DNA of 64,000 bases from Marinobacter guineae. GTDB lineage: Bacteria > Pseudomonadota > Gammaproteobacteria > Pseudomonadales > Oleiphilaceae. The stretch's first letter is position 1. Every line of letters starts with the position of its first letter. The translations under genes were made by a program, and so were the position numbers. This document shows, one piece after another, positions 1 to 9,013 of the stretch. The notes under the pieces were generated by a model. The model worked only from the letters and a program-made list of their open reading frames with translations. It was not told the origin of the DNA and did no database searches. Location of the stretch: NCBI RefSeq assembly GCF_002744735.1, contig NZ_KZ319341.1, positions 545,848 to 609,847 on the forward strand, written 5' to 3'.

Positions 1-114
1 GTGCGACGTCTTCCATTGCCGGAATTAACTGTTCAAACTCTGAGCAGGTCAATCTCACCACTCATATTGCGCCCAGCCCACTCTGGAACAGCCGCCCACA
101 TCAAGGCCGAAGCC

Positions 115-1776
115 ATGTCGATTTCCGCAAAAACCACTGCATTGATTGTGCTGATGGGTATTTTGCTTTCATTATCGGCCTTTTTTATCCAACGCAGCGT
201 TGTCTATCCCGCCTTTCATGAAATCGAGGTGGATTACGCCAGGAACAACATTGACCGGGTGGTCCGGCGACTGGATACCCAGCGACAAACCATTGATTTC
301 ACGGTGTACGACTGGTCGGCATGGAATGATACCTACTCGTTCATACAAAGCGGCGATCCGGAGTACATCGAGTCCAATCTGTATCCGGACACCTTCCTCA
401 ACTTCGGGTTCGATGTTGCGCTATTTCTTAACCTTGACGGGGAGGTGGTCTGGGGCAGTGTGTACGACTTCCCATCGGACGGCAGCATCGTCGACCTGAC
501 TGCAACCTACCTTGATGACATAGTGGCGGCTACGGCCAAATTCACTGGCCGAATTGATCCGGAAGAAGACATTGATGACCAGACAACGAGCGGTGTTGTC
601 CAGGTGGACGGCATCCCGGTTCTATTCGCCATGCGGCCAATTGTGCAGAGCGACGGCTCTGGTCCCCACAAGGGTTATGTGGTGTTTGGCCAGTTTCTGG
701 ATGACGAGCTGATAACCACCCTTTCAGATCAGATTGTCCAGGGTTTCAGCATTGAGCCAGTCTCGGAAAACACCGCCCCCGCTGCCCCCGACAACTACTC
801 GCTGAAAATCATTGACCAGAGCACACTGTCCGCCTCGAAGATCTACAGTATCGACGGCATACCAACCCTGAGGGCAACAGCCATTCTGCCCCGCAACATC
901 ACCGAACTTGGCAGAGACATTACCTATTACGGTATCGCCCTGCTAATTCTGTTGTGCATTGCCCTCGCAGCGGCACTACTGGCACTGTTCCGCTGGATTG
1001 TCGTAAAGCCGATCATGAGCCTTAAGGCCGATATATCGAGTATATCCAGTGCCATGGATTATTCCCTCCGGGCCAGTATCAGGAACAACGACGAAATCGG
1101 GGCCCTGTCACGGGAATTCAACTCCATGCTGCAGATGATTGAATATAACAACACGGAATTGCTGCGGCTGAATGCCGAGTTGACCTCGAAGCATCAAACG
1201 GTGCTTGCAGTCCAGAGTGACCTTCAGGCAGCCAACGCTGAACTGAAGCGTCTGTCAGAGCACGACCCTCTCACCGGCCTCTCAAACCGCCTGGCCCTCG
1301 AGAAGAAATTGGAGCAGGCCTGGGGAATACTCTGCCGAACCGGCGACCCTCTCACCGTCATGCTCGTCGATATCGACTTATTCAAACTGTACAACGACCG
1401 CTATGGGCATCAGGCGGGCGACCAATCCCTGAAGCAGGTTGCGGACATCCTGGCGAGCGCCATGCAGCGGAAATCGGACATGGCCGCACGATACGGTGGT
1501 GAGGAATTCCTTTTGGTGCTCCCGGGCACAAACGCCGAAGACGCCCTGGGTATCGCCGCGTCTATAAGGGAGCAAGTCATTGCCGCAAATATTGAGCACG
1601 ACTGCAGCCCTATCGAGCCCTTCCTGACTATCAGCATCGGAATTTCATCGGTGGTGCCCCATGGTGACCTTACGACGGGGGATCTTGTCAGGGCGGCAGA
1701 CAGGGCCCTTTACGCAGTCAAGGGGAGTGGCAGAAACAATTTCAGGTACGAGCCGGTTGGGACAACTGGCCATTAA
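115..1776 (+). CDS. Membrane diguanylate cyclase, CHASE4-HAMP-GGDEF
   Basis: Makes c-di-GMP from two GTP at the inner membrane under control of an extracytoplasmic sensor. From the ATG at 115 the protein is 553 aa: a first membrane helix at about 5-25, a CHASE4-like periplasmic domain with the DWSAWNDTY signature, a second helix at about 271-297, HAMP, a short coiled coil and a GGDEF domain. The active-site motif is GGEEF at about 461-465, and an inhibitory site RKSD lies five residues before it, so both catalysis and product inhibition look intact. The frame is open to base 1 with a GTG there. I prefer the ATG because it directly precedes the first membrane helix. The stop lies 14 bp from the convergent yjbQ stop. 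The signal sensed is unknown. Confidence 0.88.
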   Translation: MSISAKTTALIVLMGILLSLSAFFIQRSVVYPAFHEIEVDYARNNIDRVVRRLDTQRQTIDFTVYDWSAWNDTYSFIQSGDPEYIESNLYPDTFLNFGFDVALFLNLDGEVVWGSVYDFPSDGSIVDLTATYLDDIVAATAKFTGRIDPEEDIDDQTTSGVVQVDGIPVLFAMRPIVQSDGSGPHKGYVVFGQFLDDELITTLSDQIVQGFSIEPVSENTAPAAPDNYSLKIIDQSTLSASKIYSIDGIPTLRATAILPRNITELGRDITYYGIALLILLCIALAAALLALFRWIVVKPIMSLKADISSISSAMDYSLRASIRNNDEIGALSREFNSMLQMIEYNNTELLRLNAELTSKHQTVLAVQSDLQAANAELKRLSEHDPLTGLSNRLALEKKLEQAWGILCRTGDPLTVMLVDIDLFKLYNDRYGHQAGDQSLKQVADILASAMQRKSDMAARYGGEEFLLVLPGTNAEDALGIAASIREQVIAANIEHDCSPIEPFLTISIGISSVVPHGDLTTGDLVRAADRALYAVKGSGRNNFRYEPVGTTGH

Positions 1777-1790
1777 CAGTGTCCATCGGC

Positions 1791-2216
1791 TCACCACCGC
1801 CCCTGCAGCGTCGCCACGATCCTGCGAGCCCCAGGGCGATCTCGGTGCTCACAGAGGTAAATACCTTGCCAGGTACCCAGAGCGAGATGGCCATGGTTTA
1901 CCGGCAGGGTCAGGGACGGGCCGATCAGGATGCTCTTGATATGTGCGGGCATATCGTCCGGGCCTTCCATCACGTGTTCATAATGCGGCGCATTCTCCGG
2001 CACCATCACGTTGAAGTGGCGCTCCAGATCGCCCCGCACATCCGGATCGGCATTCTCATTAACCGCGAGAGACGCAGAGGTATGCTGAATGAACAGATGC
2101 AGCAACCCGACTTCACAATTGGTAAGTTGTGGCGCCTGGGCGAGGATTTCGTTGGTGACCAGGTGAAAACCTCTTGGTAGCGGCGCCAGTTCAATAAAGG
2201 TCTGATCCCAGATCAT
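1791..2216 (-). CDS. yjbQ: YjbQ/UPF0047 family protein
   Basis: Small cytosolic protein of the YjbQ family (141 aa, the usual length). Members have weak thiamine-phosphate synthase activity in the literature but no settled role. Family marks seen are HTSASLAVNEN in the middle and a C-terminal GTWQGIYLCEHR segment. A strong ribosome site GAGGTGAG precedes the ATG at 2216. It is the last gene of the minus-strand operon, 14 bp after the aspartoacylase-like gene, so it is probably co-transcribed with rimK. Family assignment is secure. Cellular function is not. Confidence 0.85.
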   Translation of the reverse strand: MIWDQTFIELAPLPRGFHLVTNEILAQAPQLTNCEVGLLHLFIQHTSASLAVNENADPDVRGDLERHFNVMVPENAPHYEHVMEGPDDMPAHIKSILIGPSLTLPVNHGHLALGTWQGIYLCEHRDRPGARRIVATLQGRW

Positions 2217-2230
2217 AGCTCACCTCATGA

Positions 2231-3295
2231 TTATCTCTGCCGGTCATCCCAGGGATGAACTGGAACAACATCGTCACCCACGTCTCCCTCGTAGCTACTG
2301 CGAAAATAATCCATGGCCTTTTCCGCCTCATTGAGTTCATCGAACCGGGCAATGTGGTAAATGGCCTCGCCCTCGTTGACCAGAGGCAGGTTATTCACGC
2401 AAATCACAATGCCGGAACACGGGGAAAGTATGGCCGCTTCCGCCTCACCGAACGGGTCCGCCACCATCGCCAACTTCTGGCCCTTGCGAACCTTTTGCCC
2501 GAGACTTGCCACCGGGCGCATGATGCCGTCTGTATCAGTTCGCACCCATTGTGAGTTGGCTGCGGTTTCCGAGCGTTTTCTGGGTGCTATCGGGCCCTTC
2601 TTGGCGGGAATCATTTCCAGTTCCCGCATCACCCGGATCACACCCTTCACGCCACTTGAAATCACCACATCGTCGAACCGCAGGGCTTCGCCCCCCTCGA
2701 AGGTAACTACCGGAATATCCTGGGAATCAGCATAGGCACGGAGGCTACCCTCCCGCAAACCGGCGTTGATGATGATCGGTGCACCAAAGGCCTCCGCCAT
2801 GCGGATGGTCTCCGGGTTTTTCAGCTCCGCCCGGATCTGCGGCAGGTTGAACCGATGGATGGCACCGGTATGGAGGTCAATGATGTGGGTAACATTTTCC
2901 ATAATCTGCGTTCGCAGCAAGTACGCAATACGTCCGCCCAGGGAACCGCGCTCACTACCGGGAAAGCACCGATTCAGGTCGCGCCTGTCCGGCAGATAAC
3001 GGGTACGCTGCACAAATCCGAGGATATTGACGATGGGCACCGCCACCAGGGTGCCCCGAAGATGCCGCAGGGCCGAATTGGTCAGCACACGGCGGACGAT
3101 TTCCACGCCGTTGATTTCATCTCCGTGAATGGCACCACACACCATCAGAACGGGGCCGTCCCGGCGACCATGAATTACTTCAACAGGAACATTCAGAGGC
3201 GTGTGGGTGTATAGCTTGGCGACCGGAATCTCTACTGTTACCCGGGTGCCGGCCTTGATCTGGGTACCGGCAATTTCAAAAGGCGCACGGGCCAT
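2231..3295 (-). CDS. Succinylglutamate desuccinylase/aspartoacylase-family deacylase
   Basis: Zinc-dependent M14-like amide hydrolase of the AstE/AspA family (354 aa). Visible motifs are the metal-binding GAIHGDEINGVE segment at about 54-65 and HIIDLHTG near 137-144, followed by a C-terminal beta-rich region. Family members remove acyl groups from glutamate or aspartate derivatives. The true substrate here cannot be read from sequence. It starts 3 bp after the rimK stop, with a GGGAGAGG ribosome site inside the end of rimK, so the two are translationally coupled. Pairing with a glutamate ligase suggests a role with glutamate-containing products, which is an inference. It is not astE itself, because no arginine succinyltransferase genes are nearby. 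Confidence 0.85.
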   Translation of the reverse strand: MARAPFEIAGTQIKAGTRVTVEIPVAKLYTHTPLNVPVEVIHGRRDGPVLMVCGAIHGDEINGVEIVRRVLTNSALRHLRGTLVAVPIVNILGFVQRTRYLPDRRDLNRCFPGSERGSLGGRIAYLLRTQIMENVTHIIDLHTGAIHRFNLPQIRAELKNPETIRMAEAFGAPIIINAGLREGSLRAYADSQDIPVVTFEGGEALRFDDVVISSGVKGVIRVMRELEMIPAKKGPIAPRKRSETAANSQWVRTDTDGIMRPVASLGQKVRKGQKLAMVADPFGEAEAAILSPCSGIVICVNNLPLVNEGEAIYHIARFDELNEAEKAMDYFRSSYEGDVGDDVVPVHPWDDRQR

Positions 3296-3298
3296 GCT

Positions 3299-4204
3299 CT
3301 AGCCTCTCCCCTTGGTTCTGGTTTTCCAGGGCTGCTGGTTCTTTTCTATCCAGGTGAGAATCATTCCGGCCACGTTCTTACCAGTCGCGTTTTCAATTCC
3401 CTCGAGACCCGGCGAAGAGTTTACTTCCATCACCAGTGGCCCGCGGCTGGAACGCAAGAGGTCAACGCCCGCCACATTCAGGCCCATGGCCTTGGCTGCG
3501 GTAATCGCAGTACGGCGCTCTTCCGGCGTAATCCGAATCAGCGAGGCAGTGCCGCCACGGTGAAGGTTCGATCGGAACTCGCCCTCGGCGCCCTGCCGCT
3601 TCATGGCCGCAATCACCTTGTCGCCAATCACGAAGCAGCGAATATCTGCACCGCCAGCTTCCTTGATAAATTCCTGCACGAGAATGTCGGCTTTCAGGCC
3701 CATAAAGGCCTCAATCACACTCTCCGCTGCCTTTCGGGTTTCCGCCAGCACGACGCCAATGCCCTGGGTACCCTGCAGCAACTTGATCACCACCGGCGCA
3801 CCGCCAACCATCTCCAGCAGTTCGGGAACATTGTCCGGCTTGTTGGCGAAGCCAGTGACTGGCATGCCGACGCCTTTTCGTGCCAGCAGTTGCAGCGAGC
3901 GCAATTTATCCCGGGAACGGGTGATGGCAACGGATTCATTGACCGGAAACACGCCCATCATCTCGAATTGGCGCAATACCGCTGTCCCGTAGAAGGTTAC
4001 CGATGCCCCAATCCGGGGGACCACCACATCAAAATTCTCGAGTACTTCTTCGTGGTAATGGATCTGCGGCTTGGCTGAGGTGATATTCATCGAGCAGTGA
4101 AGGCAGTCAATAACCTTCACTTCGTGGCCACGGTTGATACCTTCCTCAACCAGACGACGGGTCGAGTAGAGGTGACGGTTTCGCGACAATACTGCAATTT
4201 TCAT
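3299..4204 (-). CDS. rimK: RimK, S6--L-glutamate ligase
   Basis: ATP-grasp ligase that adds glutamate residues to the C-terminus of ribosomal protein S6. The 301-aa length matches the family. Visible features are an N-terminal fold starting MKIAVLSRN, the ATP-binding loop [15 protein letters not shown] near 140, and the metal-binding [13 protein letters not shown] segment near 255. It starts 3 bp after the upstream protease gene with an AAAGGA ribosome site. In Pseudomonas the homologous rimABK system changes S6 tail length and its output responds to c-di-GMP. This window also encodes S6 (43810-44226) with a tail ending EEE, a plausible substrate. Paralogues acting on other glutamate substrates exist, so the S6 target is likely but not proven. 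Confidence 0.9.
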   Translation of the reverse strand: MKIAVLSRNRHLYSTRRLVEEGINRGHEVKVIDCLHCSMNITSAKPQIHYHEEVLENFDVVVPRIGASVTFYGTAVLRQFEMMGVFPVNESVAITRSRDKLRSLQLLARKGVGMPVTGFANKPDNVPELLEMVGGAPVVIKLLQGTQGIGVVLAETRKAAESVIEAFMGLKADILVQEFIKEAGGADIRCFVIGDKVIAAMKRQGAEGEFRSNLHRGGTASLIRITPEERRTAITAAKAMGLNVAGVDLLRSSRGPLVMEVNSSPGLEGIENATGKNVAGMILTWIEKNQQPWKTRTKGRG

Positions 4205-4207
4205 TTT

Positions 4208-4699
4208 TCAGTCCTTTGGGGCCGGTTCACCGGCAAGATAGGAAGCTTCGGGATAGATCACTGAGCGCCCGGCCATGGCAGTCCGGCCAAGCAGCATCCG
4301 GAATCGCATGGAATCGCGGTTCGTCAATGTCATTTCAATGGGCCAGCTCTGGCCACCGACAACCAGTGTGGTTTCGATCACCAGGCGCATTTCCTTGTGC
4401 CCTCCCGAATCGGATACGTTTCGCTCATCCAGGACTTTGGCATCGCACTCCACAACCTGGTGCAGATCGTTCTGTATTGGATGCACCCAGAACCGCACTC
4501 GCCGCTCGCCGTTTTCAGTGTATGGCTCAGTTCGAAATGTATGAAGGCAGGAAGTTCGGGCACCGGTATCAATCTTCGCCTTGATACGGCCAATATCCAG
4601 ATCCGGCAACGCCACCCATTCACGCCAGCCGAGACTGATCTTGTTCTCGGCAGGTATAGGAGCAACGGTTTTGATGACTTCAGCTGTCTTTGTCGACAT
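4208..4699 (-). CDS. RimB-like retropepsin-fold protease (ATP-dependent zinc protease family)
   Basis: A 163-aa protein of the family usually named ATP-dependent zinc protease. The family has a retropepsin-like core, here KIDTGARTSCLH near 45-56 and a second half ending in LLGRTAM. The Pseudomonas member next to rimK is RimB, which counters RimK-driven S6 tail extension. A longer frame reaches back to 4813, but the ATG at 4699 (MSTKTAEV) is preferred because it gives the family length and overlaps the end of the channel gene by only about 20 bp. Its position directly before rimK supports the RimB role. Confidence 0.8.
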   Translation of the reverse strand: MSTKTAEVIKTVAPIPAENKISLGWREWVALPDLDIGRIKAKIDTGARTSCLHTFRTEPYTENGERRVRFWVHPIQNDLHQVVECDAKVLDERNVSDSGGHKEMRLVIETTLVVGGQSWPIEMTLTNRDSMRFRMLLGRTAMAGRSVIYPEASYLAGEPAPKD

Positions 4700-5567
4700 C
4701 CAGGAGATCCTTTTCAGTGATTTGTTCCGGCCCCAACAGCTGAACACGGAAGGGCTCCGAATGGCTACCTGCATAAACGCTGGTATGGGGGAACGGAATT
4801 TCAATGCCTTCACGATCCAGGGCTTTCTTGACCGCGACCATCATGCCACTTCGACCCTCAAGCACCTTGTCCCTGGGAACCCAGAAGGAAAACTGCAGAT
4901 CCACGGAAGACGGACCAAACGATGTCACCAGGGTAAATGGCTTGGGCTCTTCCAGGCAGCATGGATCTTTCTCTGCCAGCGCCAGGAGCAATGCCTCTAC
5001 TCGCTCTACGTCTTCAGCGTAGGCAATTCCCACCGTCAGGTCGAGCCGACGGATCGGGAACCGGGAACGATTAACCACCCGGGTCTTGATCAGGGTTTCG
5101 TTGGGAATACGTACATACAGGTTGTCCGGGGTGCGCAACTTCACGCTGAGCATATCGATACCAATCACTTCACCCAGGGTGGCATCCACTTCAATAAAGT
5201 CACCAATTTCAAAGGGCTTCTCAACCAGGAGAAACAGACCGCTGATCATGTTGGAGGCAGAGGTCTGTGACGCAAAACCGATAGCCACGGTGAGTATACC
5301 AGCGGCGCCCAGCACCACATCCAGAGAAAAACCGGCTTCCCGAAGCGCCGCGATACTGAACACGACGACAATGACGTAAAACACCAGCCGCCGCACCATC
5401 ACGGTATGATGGCGGGAGGACCGCTGCGCCATGAATCCGGAAACACTCCGGGCCGCCATCGACCCGAGAAACAGCCCGAGCACCAGCAAAAAGGCGGAAC
5501 TCAGCCACTGCCCCCAGGCAATGTCGGTAAACACCTTCATAACGCCTGATTCAATTGCCTCTAGCAA
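4680..5567 (-). CDS. MscS-family small-conductance mechanosensitive channel
   Basis: Tension-gated inner-membrane channel that releases solutes on hypo-osmotic shock. The 295-aa protein has an N-terminal membrane region with a helix near 20-40 and two more between 60 and 130. The glycine/alanine-rich pore helix includes GILTVAIGFASQ, followed by the typical EKPFEIGDFIEV segment and a soluble C-terminal domain that forms the cytosolic cage. This matches the length and order of E. coli MscS. It sits inside the rim operon, overlapping the next gene by about 20 bp. A start at the internal ATG (MKVFTDIAW) is possible. Confidence 0.9.
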   Translation of the reverse strand: MLEAIESGVMKVFTDIAWGQWLSSAFLLVLGLFLGSMAARSVSGFMAQRSSRHHTVMVRRLVFYVIVVVFSIAALREAGFSLDVVLGAAGILTVAIGFASQTSASNMISGLFLLVEKPFEIGDFIEVDATLGEVIGIDMLSVKLRTPDNLYVRIPNETLIKTRVVNRSRFPIRRLDLTVGIAYAEDVERVEALLLALAEKDPCCLEEPKPFTLVTSFGPSSVDLQFSFWVPRDKVLEGRSGMMVAVKKALDREGIEIPFPHTSVYAGSHSEPFRVQLLGPEQITEKDLLDVDKDS

Positions 5568-5591
5568 AGTATCAACTCCGTCAGTTCCGTA

Positions 5592-6395
5592 TTAACCAAA
5601 CATCCGGTCAAAAGCCCGCACCAGTCGACCACGGGCCAATTTTTCCCGGGCATCTGCCACGGGCCGACAGGTTCCAGCGGCCGCCAACACTGACTCGTCG
5701 ACATGCAGGCTGGCGGAATTCATGTCAGTCTCCACCTCCACCGTTACTCCGGGCGTCCAAAGCTGCCCGCGCTCGTTCTGATACAGCGAAAGCAACGGAG
5801 CGGGCAAGCTGAAGCGTTCCAGCAATAAAGGCTCGGAACGCCCGTTAATCAGGGTAACCGGCGTCACCCCCCGCCAGGGCCGCTTGGGTACAGCCTCAAG
5901 CACCAGCCGCGCGAAGCTGGCTGAGGAATAGCATAGCTCCCCTTCCATGGTATTCCGGCCGACCCAGGTCAGCGAGGGAAGCGCAAGCGGGACTTCCGTT
6001 AGCACGGTTTGCTGCTCACCCACACAGATCTTCATCCATAGGGGCGTTCCCACGTAAATCGTGCAGCGCCCGCCCGCGGGAATCGTCAGAGGCTGGTAAG
6101 GACGGATCACGATGGGAAGGTTGGCGACTGCCGGTATAAACGTTACGGTCGACGCCTCGTTCTCCCGGACGAACCGTTGCAGGGGAACCGTAGCTGCCGG
6201 CAGGGTGTGGCCAATGGTTTCCGTCCAACTGGCCGGATCGGTATCCAGATCAAGTGTTTCCGAGCGGATCTGCCATTCCAGATCCAGCAAAGTAACCCAT
6301 AAACGAATGTGGCCCAACTGATGATACTGGGTCTGCCCGGAAGCCAGAGCGTACGGCTGGGCCCAGACGCCGTCCCGACGGCCTTCTGTGTTCAT
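5592..6395 (-). CDS. Uncharacterised protein, possibly DUF432-like
   Basis: I do not recognise this 267-aa protein with certainty. It has no signal peptide or membrane segments and is rich in beta-prone stretches and prolines. A basic C-terminus (REKLARGRLVRAFDRMFG) stands out. It is the first gene of the minus-strand operon and precedes the MscS channel gene by 24 bp. From memory, DUF432 proteins occur next to mechanosensitive channels and rimK-like genes, so that family is a guess. The ATG at 6395 follows a GGGA ribosome site. A GTG at 6410 would add five residues. Confidence 0.65.
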   Translation of the reverse strand: MNTEGRRDGVWAQPYALASGQTQYHQLGHIRLWVTLLDLEWQIRSETLDLDTDPASWTETIGHTLPAATVPLQRFVRENEASTVTFIPAVANLPIVIRPYQPLTIPAGGRCTIYVGTPLWMKICVGEQQTVLTEVPLALPSLTWVGRNTMEGELCYSSASFARLVLEAVPKRPWRGVTPVTLINGRSEPLLLERFSLPAPLLSLYQNERGQLWTPGVTVEVETDMNSASLHVDESVLAAAGTCRPVADAREKLARGRLVRAFDRMFG

Positions 6396-6439
6396 CTCTA
6401 TTCCCGGCACAACACTCCCTGAAACGCTGCGGCCTGAGG

Positions 6440-6490
6440 TGTAGACAAAGGTTCAGGCAAAATTGTAGACAAAGGCGCATTAACTATAAT
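6440..6490 (+). promoter_or_regulatory. phrB promoter with two TGTAGACAAAGG direct repeats
   Basis: A perfect -10 TATAAT lies at 6485-6490, 16 bp after a -35 candidate TTGTAG at 6463-6468. Two exact 12-bp copies of TGTAGACAAAGG lie at 6440-6451 and 6464-6475, the second overlapping the -35 element. The start-to-start distance is 24 bp, so both face the same side of the helix. This layout suits an activator or repressor of photolyase, for example a light-responsive MerR-type protein, but the regulator is inferred. Confidence 0.6.
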
Positions 6491-6591
6491 CCAATCAGCC
6501 ACCCCGGGCGAATATCCAAATCAGTGATTTTATTGAAACACCGGGATGTAATTACCCCTACGCCAACTCATCGAACGACTATGGATGACGG

Positions 6592-7995
6592 ATGACGCAA
6601 CTGGTCTGGTTCCGAAACGATCTCCGGGTTGCCGACAACCCGGCCCTCACGGCTGCCTGCGACGGCTCCGAACAAGTGCGAGCCTGCTTTATTGTCACCC
6701 CGGGCCAGTGGCAGGAGCACGACTGCTCACCGGCACGCGTGCAATTTGTGATCGCCCATGCCAATGCCCTCTCTGAGGAACTGGCCAGCCTGGGTATACC
6801 GCTTTCTTTCATCCAGGCCGAATGCTTCGAAGACAGTATCCGTAAACTGGAAAGCCACTGCGCTGAACACGGCATTAAAACGGTGCGTTTCAACGAAGAG
6901 TACGGCGTAAACGAGCGTAAGCGGGACAAGGACATCAAGCACCGCTTTGATCACCTGGGCATCCGAGTGTGCAAATACCGTGACCAGACCGTTGCACCGG
7001 TAGGCGAGATCCTTACCCAGCAAAATGAGCCTTATTCGGTATTCACCCCCTTCTCACGACGCTGGCGCAGCTGGATCGACGAAACCCACCCCGGTGTTTT
7101 CCCGTCTCCCAAAGCCCGGGGCAATCCGGTGGCCCCGGAAAAAATCGGCACCGTCCCGGAAGCGTTCCAGAACGCACCGAAACCATTGGTGCCAACCGGC
7201 GAGGGCGCCGCCCACGACCAACTCGAACGTTTTCTGCAGGAACGCGGTGGTGACTACAAAGCCGAACGTGATTTCCCCGCCATTGACGGCACCAGCCAGC
7301 TCTCCCCTTACCTGGCCAACGGCATACTGTCCGGCCGCCAATGCCTGCTGGCCGCAAAACAGGCCCAGGGAATGGCCCGCAACCAGGAAGGCCTGGCCAC
7401 CTGGATCAACGAAATCGCCTGGCGGGATTTCTACATCAACATCCTGTACCACTACCCCCGGGTCAGTATGCATCGAGCCTTCAAGCCGGAAACCGAAGCC
7501 CTGGCGTGGAACGAAGCCGGCGACAAATTCGACGCCTGGAAAACCGGCAACACCGGCGTCCCCATCGTCGACGCCGCCATGCGCCAGCTCAACGAAACCG
7601 GCTGGATGCACAACCGCCTGCGCATGATCACCGCCATGTACCTCACCAAAAACCTGTTCATCGACTGGCGCCTGGGCGAGGCCTACTTCATGTCTAGACT
7701 GGTGGATGGCTTCTTGGCATCCAACAACGGCGGCTGGCAATGGAGCGCCTCAACCGGCACCGACGCCGCACCCTACTTCCGCGTGTTCAACCCGGTCACC
7801 CAAAGCGAACGCTTCGACCCCAATGGCGAATTCATCCGCCAATGGGTCCCGGAACTGGCCAAGCTGGACAATAAACGGATTCACGATCCCGGCGCAAAAG
7901 CTGGTGTTATTCCGAAGGAGTATCCGAGGCAGATCGTTGATCTGAAAGAAAGCAGGAAAGAGGCTATCGCAAAATTTCAGGCGCTGAAGAACTGA
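6592..7995 (+). CDS. phrB: Deoxyribodipyrimidine photolyase (class I CPD)
   Basis: Flavoprotein that uses blue light to split cyclobutane pyrimidine dimers in DNA. The 467-aa protein has the N-terminal antenna-binding domain (MTQLVWFRNDLRVADNPAL) and the C-terminal FAD domain. The FAD domain includes WINEIAWRDFY, the DAAMRQLNETGWMHNR segment and NNGGWQWSASTGTDAAPYF, all typical of E. coli-type PhrB. Length is normal. It has its own promoter and an untranslated leader of about 95 bases, and no downstream partner gene before the inverted-repeat element. Confidence 0.95.
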   Translation: MTQLVWFRNDLRVADNPALTAACDGSEQVRACFIVTPGQWQEHDCSPARVQFVIAHANALSEELASLGIPLSFIQAECFEDSIRKLESHCAEHGIKTVRFNEEYGVNERKRDKDIKHRFDHLGIRVCKYRDQTVAPVGEILTQQNEPYSVFTPFSRRWRSWIDETHPGVFPSPKARGNPVAPEKIGTVPEAFQNAPKPLVPTGEGAAHDQLERFLQERGGDYKAERDFPAIDGTSQLSPYLANGILSGRQCLLAAKQAQGMARNQEGLATWINEIAWRDFYINILYHYPRVSMHRAFKPETEALAWNEAGDKFDAWKTGNTGVPIVDAAMRQLNETGWMHNRLRMITAMYLTKNLFIDWRLGEAYFMSRLVDGFLASNNGGWQWSASTGTDAAPYFRVFNPVTQSERFDPNGEFIRQWVPELAKLDNKRIHDPGAKAGVIPKEYPRQIVDLKESRKEAIAKFQALKN

Positions 7996-8031
7996 GATAC
8001 ACAACGAGGCGGGCTAAATCAAAGCTCTGAC

Positions 8032-8226
8032 GCAGTGCCGGGGACGGCCTTCCCAAAACGGTGCGGAGCCATGGATGGCGGAGCCCAAGCGTCACAGGGG
8101 TGAGGCCGAGCGTTTATGAAGCGAAGCTTCATGCGACAGCCGAACGACTGCAATCTGCGATTGCAGGCTGGACCGCGGAGGGGTGCCGCAAGGAGCGTGT
8201 TTTGGGAAGGCCGTCCCCGGCGCTGC
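8032..8226. repeat. Structured inverted-repeat element A
   Basis: A 195-bp element whose ends form a long inverted repeat. The inner 23 bp (8037-8059 and 8199-8221) are perfect, and the arms extend to 28 bp with one mismatch. The interior holds two more perfect hairpins at 8116-8132 (ATGAAGC-GAA-GCTTCAT) and 8150-8164 (GCAATC-TGC-GATTGC). It sits between the convergent ends of phrB and moeB and has no convincing gene. Its CCTTCCCAAAA arm and GGATGGC core recur in the element at 33973-34082, so it belongs to a family, perhaps MITE-like or a structured RNA or terminator. Confidence 0.75.
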
Positions 8227-8260
8227 AGCCCGAAAGCTCGCAAGCCCGCCGGCACAGAAG

Positions 8261-9013
8261 TCAGACAGAACAAACCGGACAGGAAGGATCGCGAGCCAGC
8301 TTCATCTCCCGCCACTGCATCTCCCAGGCATCCAGAATCAACAACCGCCCAACCAAAGGTGTCCCCACGCCAGAAATCACCTTGATAACCTCCATCGCCT
8401 GGGCCGCCCCGATCATCCCCACCAACGGCGCAATCACCCCCGCCTCTGAACAGGTCAGATCCTCATTGCCCTGCTCCGGGTACAGACAGTGGTAACAGGG
8501 GCTTTCTTCCAAGCGGCTGTCGTACACCGAAACCTGTCCCTCGCCACGAATCGCAGCACCGGACACCAGGGGCACTTTTGCCGATACGCAGGCCCGGTTC
8601 AGGGCGAACCGGGTGTTGAAGTTATCCGTGCAATCGACCACCAGGGTCGCCTCTTCAACTTTCCGCGCCAGGGCTTCACCCTCAAGTCGCTGGTTCAGGG
8701 CAGCCACGGACACCAGCGGATTGATCCGCCGAATCCGGTCGGCGAGGCTTTCCGCCTTCGATTCACCCAGTTGCCCTGTTTCAAAACCAATCTGACGCTG
8801 GAGGTTGGCAAGTTCGATGTTATCGTCATCCACCAATGTGAGATGCCCAACACCGGCTGCGCCAAGGTAGAGCGCCACCGGGCAGCCCAGGCCGCCTGCG
8901 CCGATCACCAGAACCCGGGCGGATTTCAGCTTTTCCTGGCCGGCAATATCGAACCGCGACATCAGGATTTGCCGGCTGTAGCGCAATAATTCCTCGTCAC
9001 TGAGCATCCGCAT
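8261..9013 (-). CDS. moeB: MoeB/ThiF-type adenylyltransferase
   Basis: E1-like enzyme that adenylates the C-terminus of a sulfur-carrier protein (MoaD or ThiS type) before sulfur transfer. The 250-aa protein has the nucleotide loop GAGGLGCPVALYLGAAGVG near 38-56, the LVDDD and LQRQ elements, a zinc-binding CYHC pair with a second CPVC pair at the C-terminus, and the CSEAGV segment. The start codon overlaps the end of prmC by 17 bp, making it the last gene of hemA-prfA-prmC-moeB, an order common in gammaproteobacteria. HesA or ThiF naming is possible. Confidence 0.88.
   Translation of the reverse strand: MRMLSDEELLRYSRQILMSRFDIAGQEKLKSARVLVIGAGGLGCPVALYLGAAGVGHLTLVDDDNIELANLQRQIGFETGQLGESKAESLADRIRRINPLVSVAALNQRLEGEALARKVEEATLVVDCTDNFNTRFALNRACVSAKVPLVSGAAIRGEGQVSVYDSRLEESPCYHCLYPEQGNEDLTCSEAGVIAPLVGMIGAAQAMEVIKVISGVGTPLVGRLLILDAWEMQWREMKLARDPSCPVCSV

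Noticed and set aside
8019-8385. Short frames across inverted-repeat element A on both strands
   Set aside because: They arise from the GC-rich repeat and partly lie antisense to moeB; no protein-like features.
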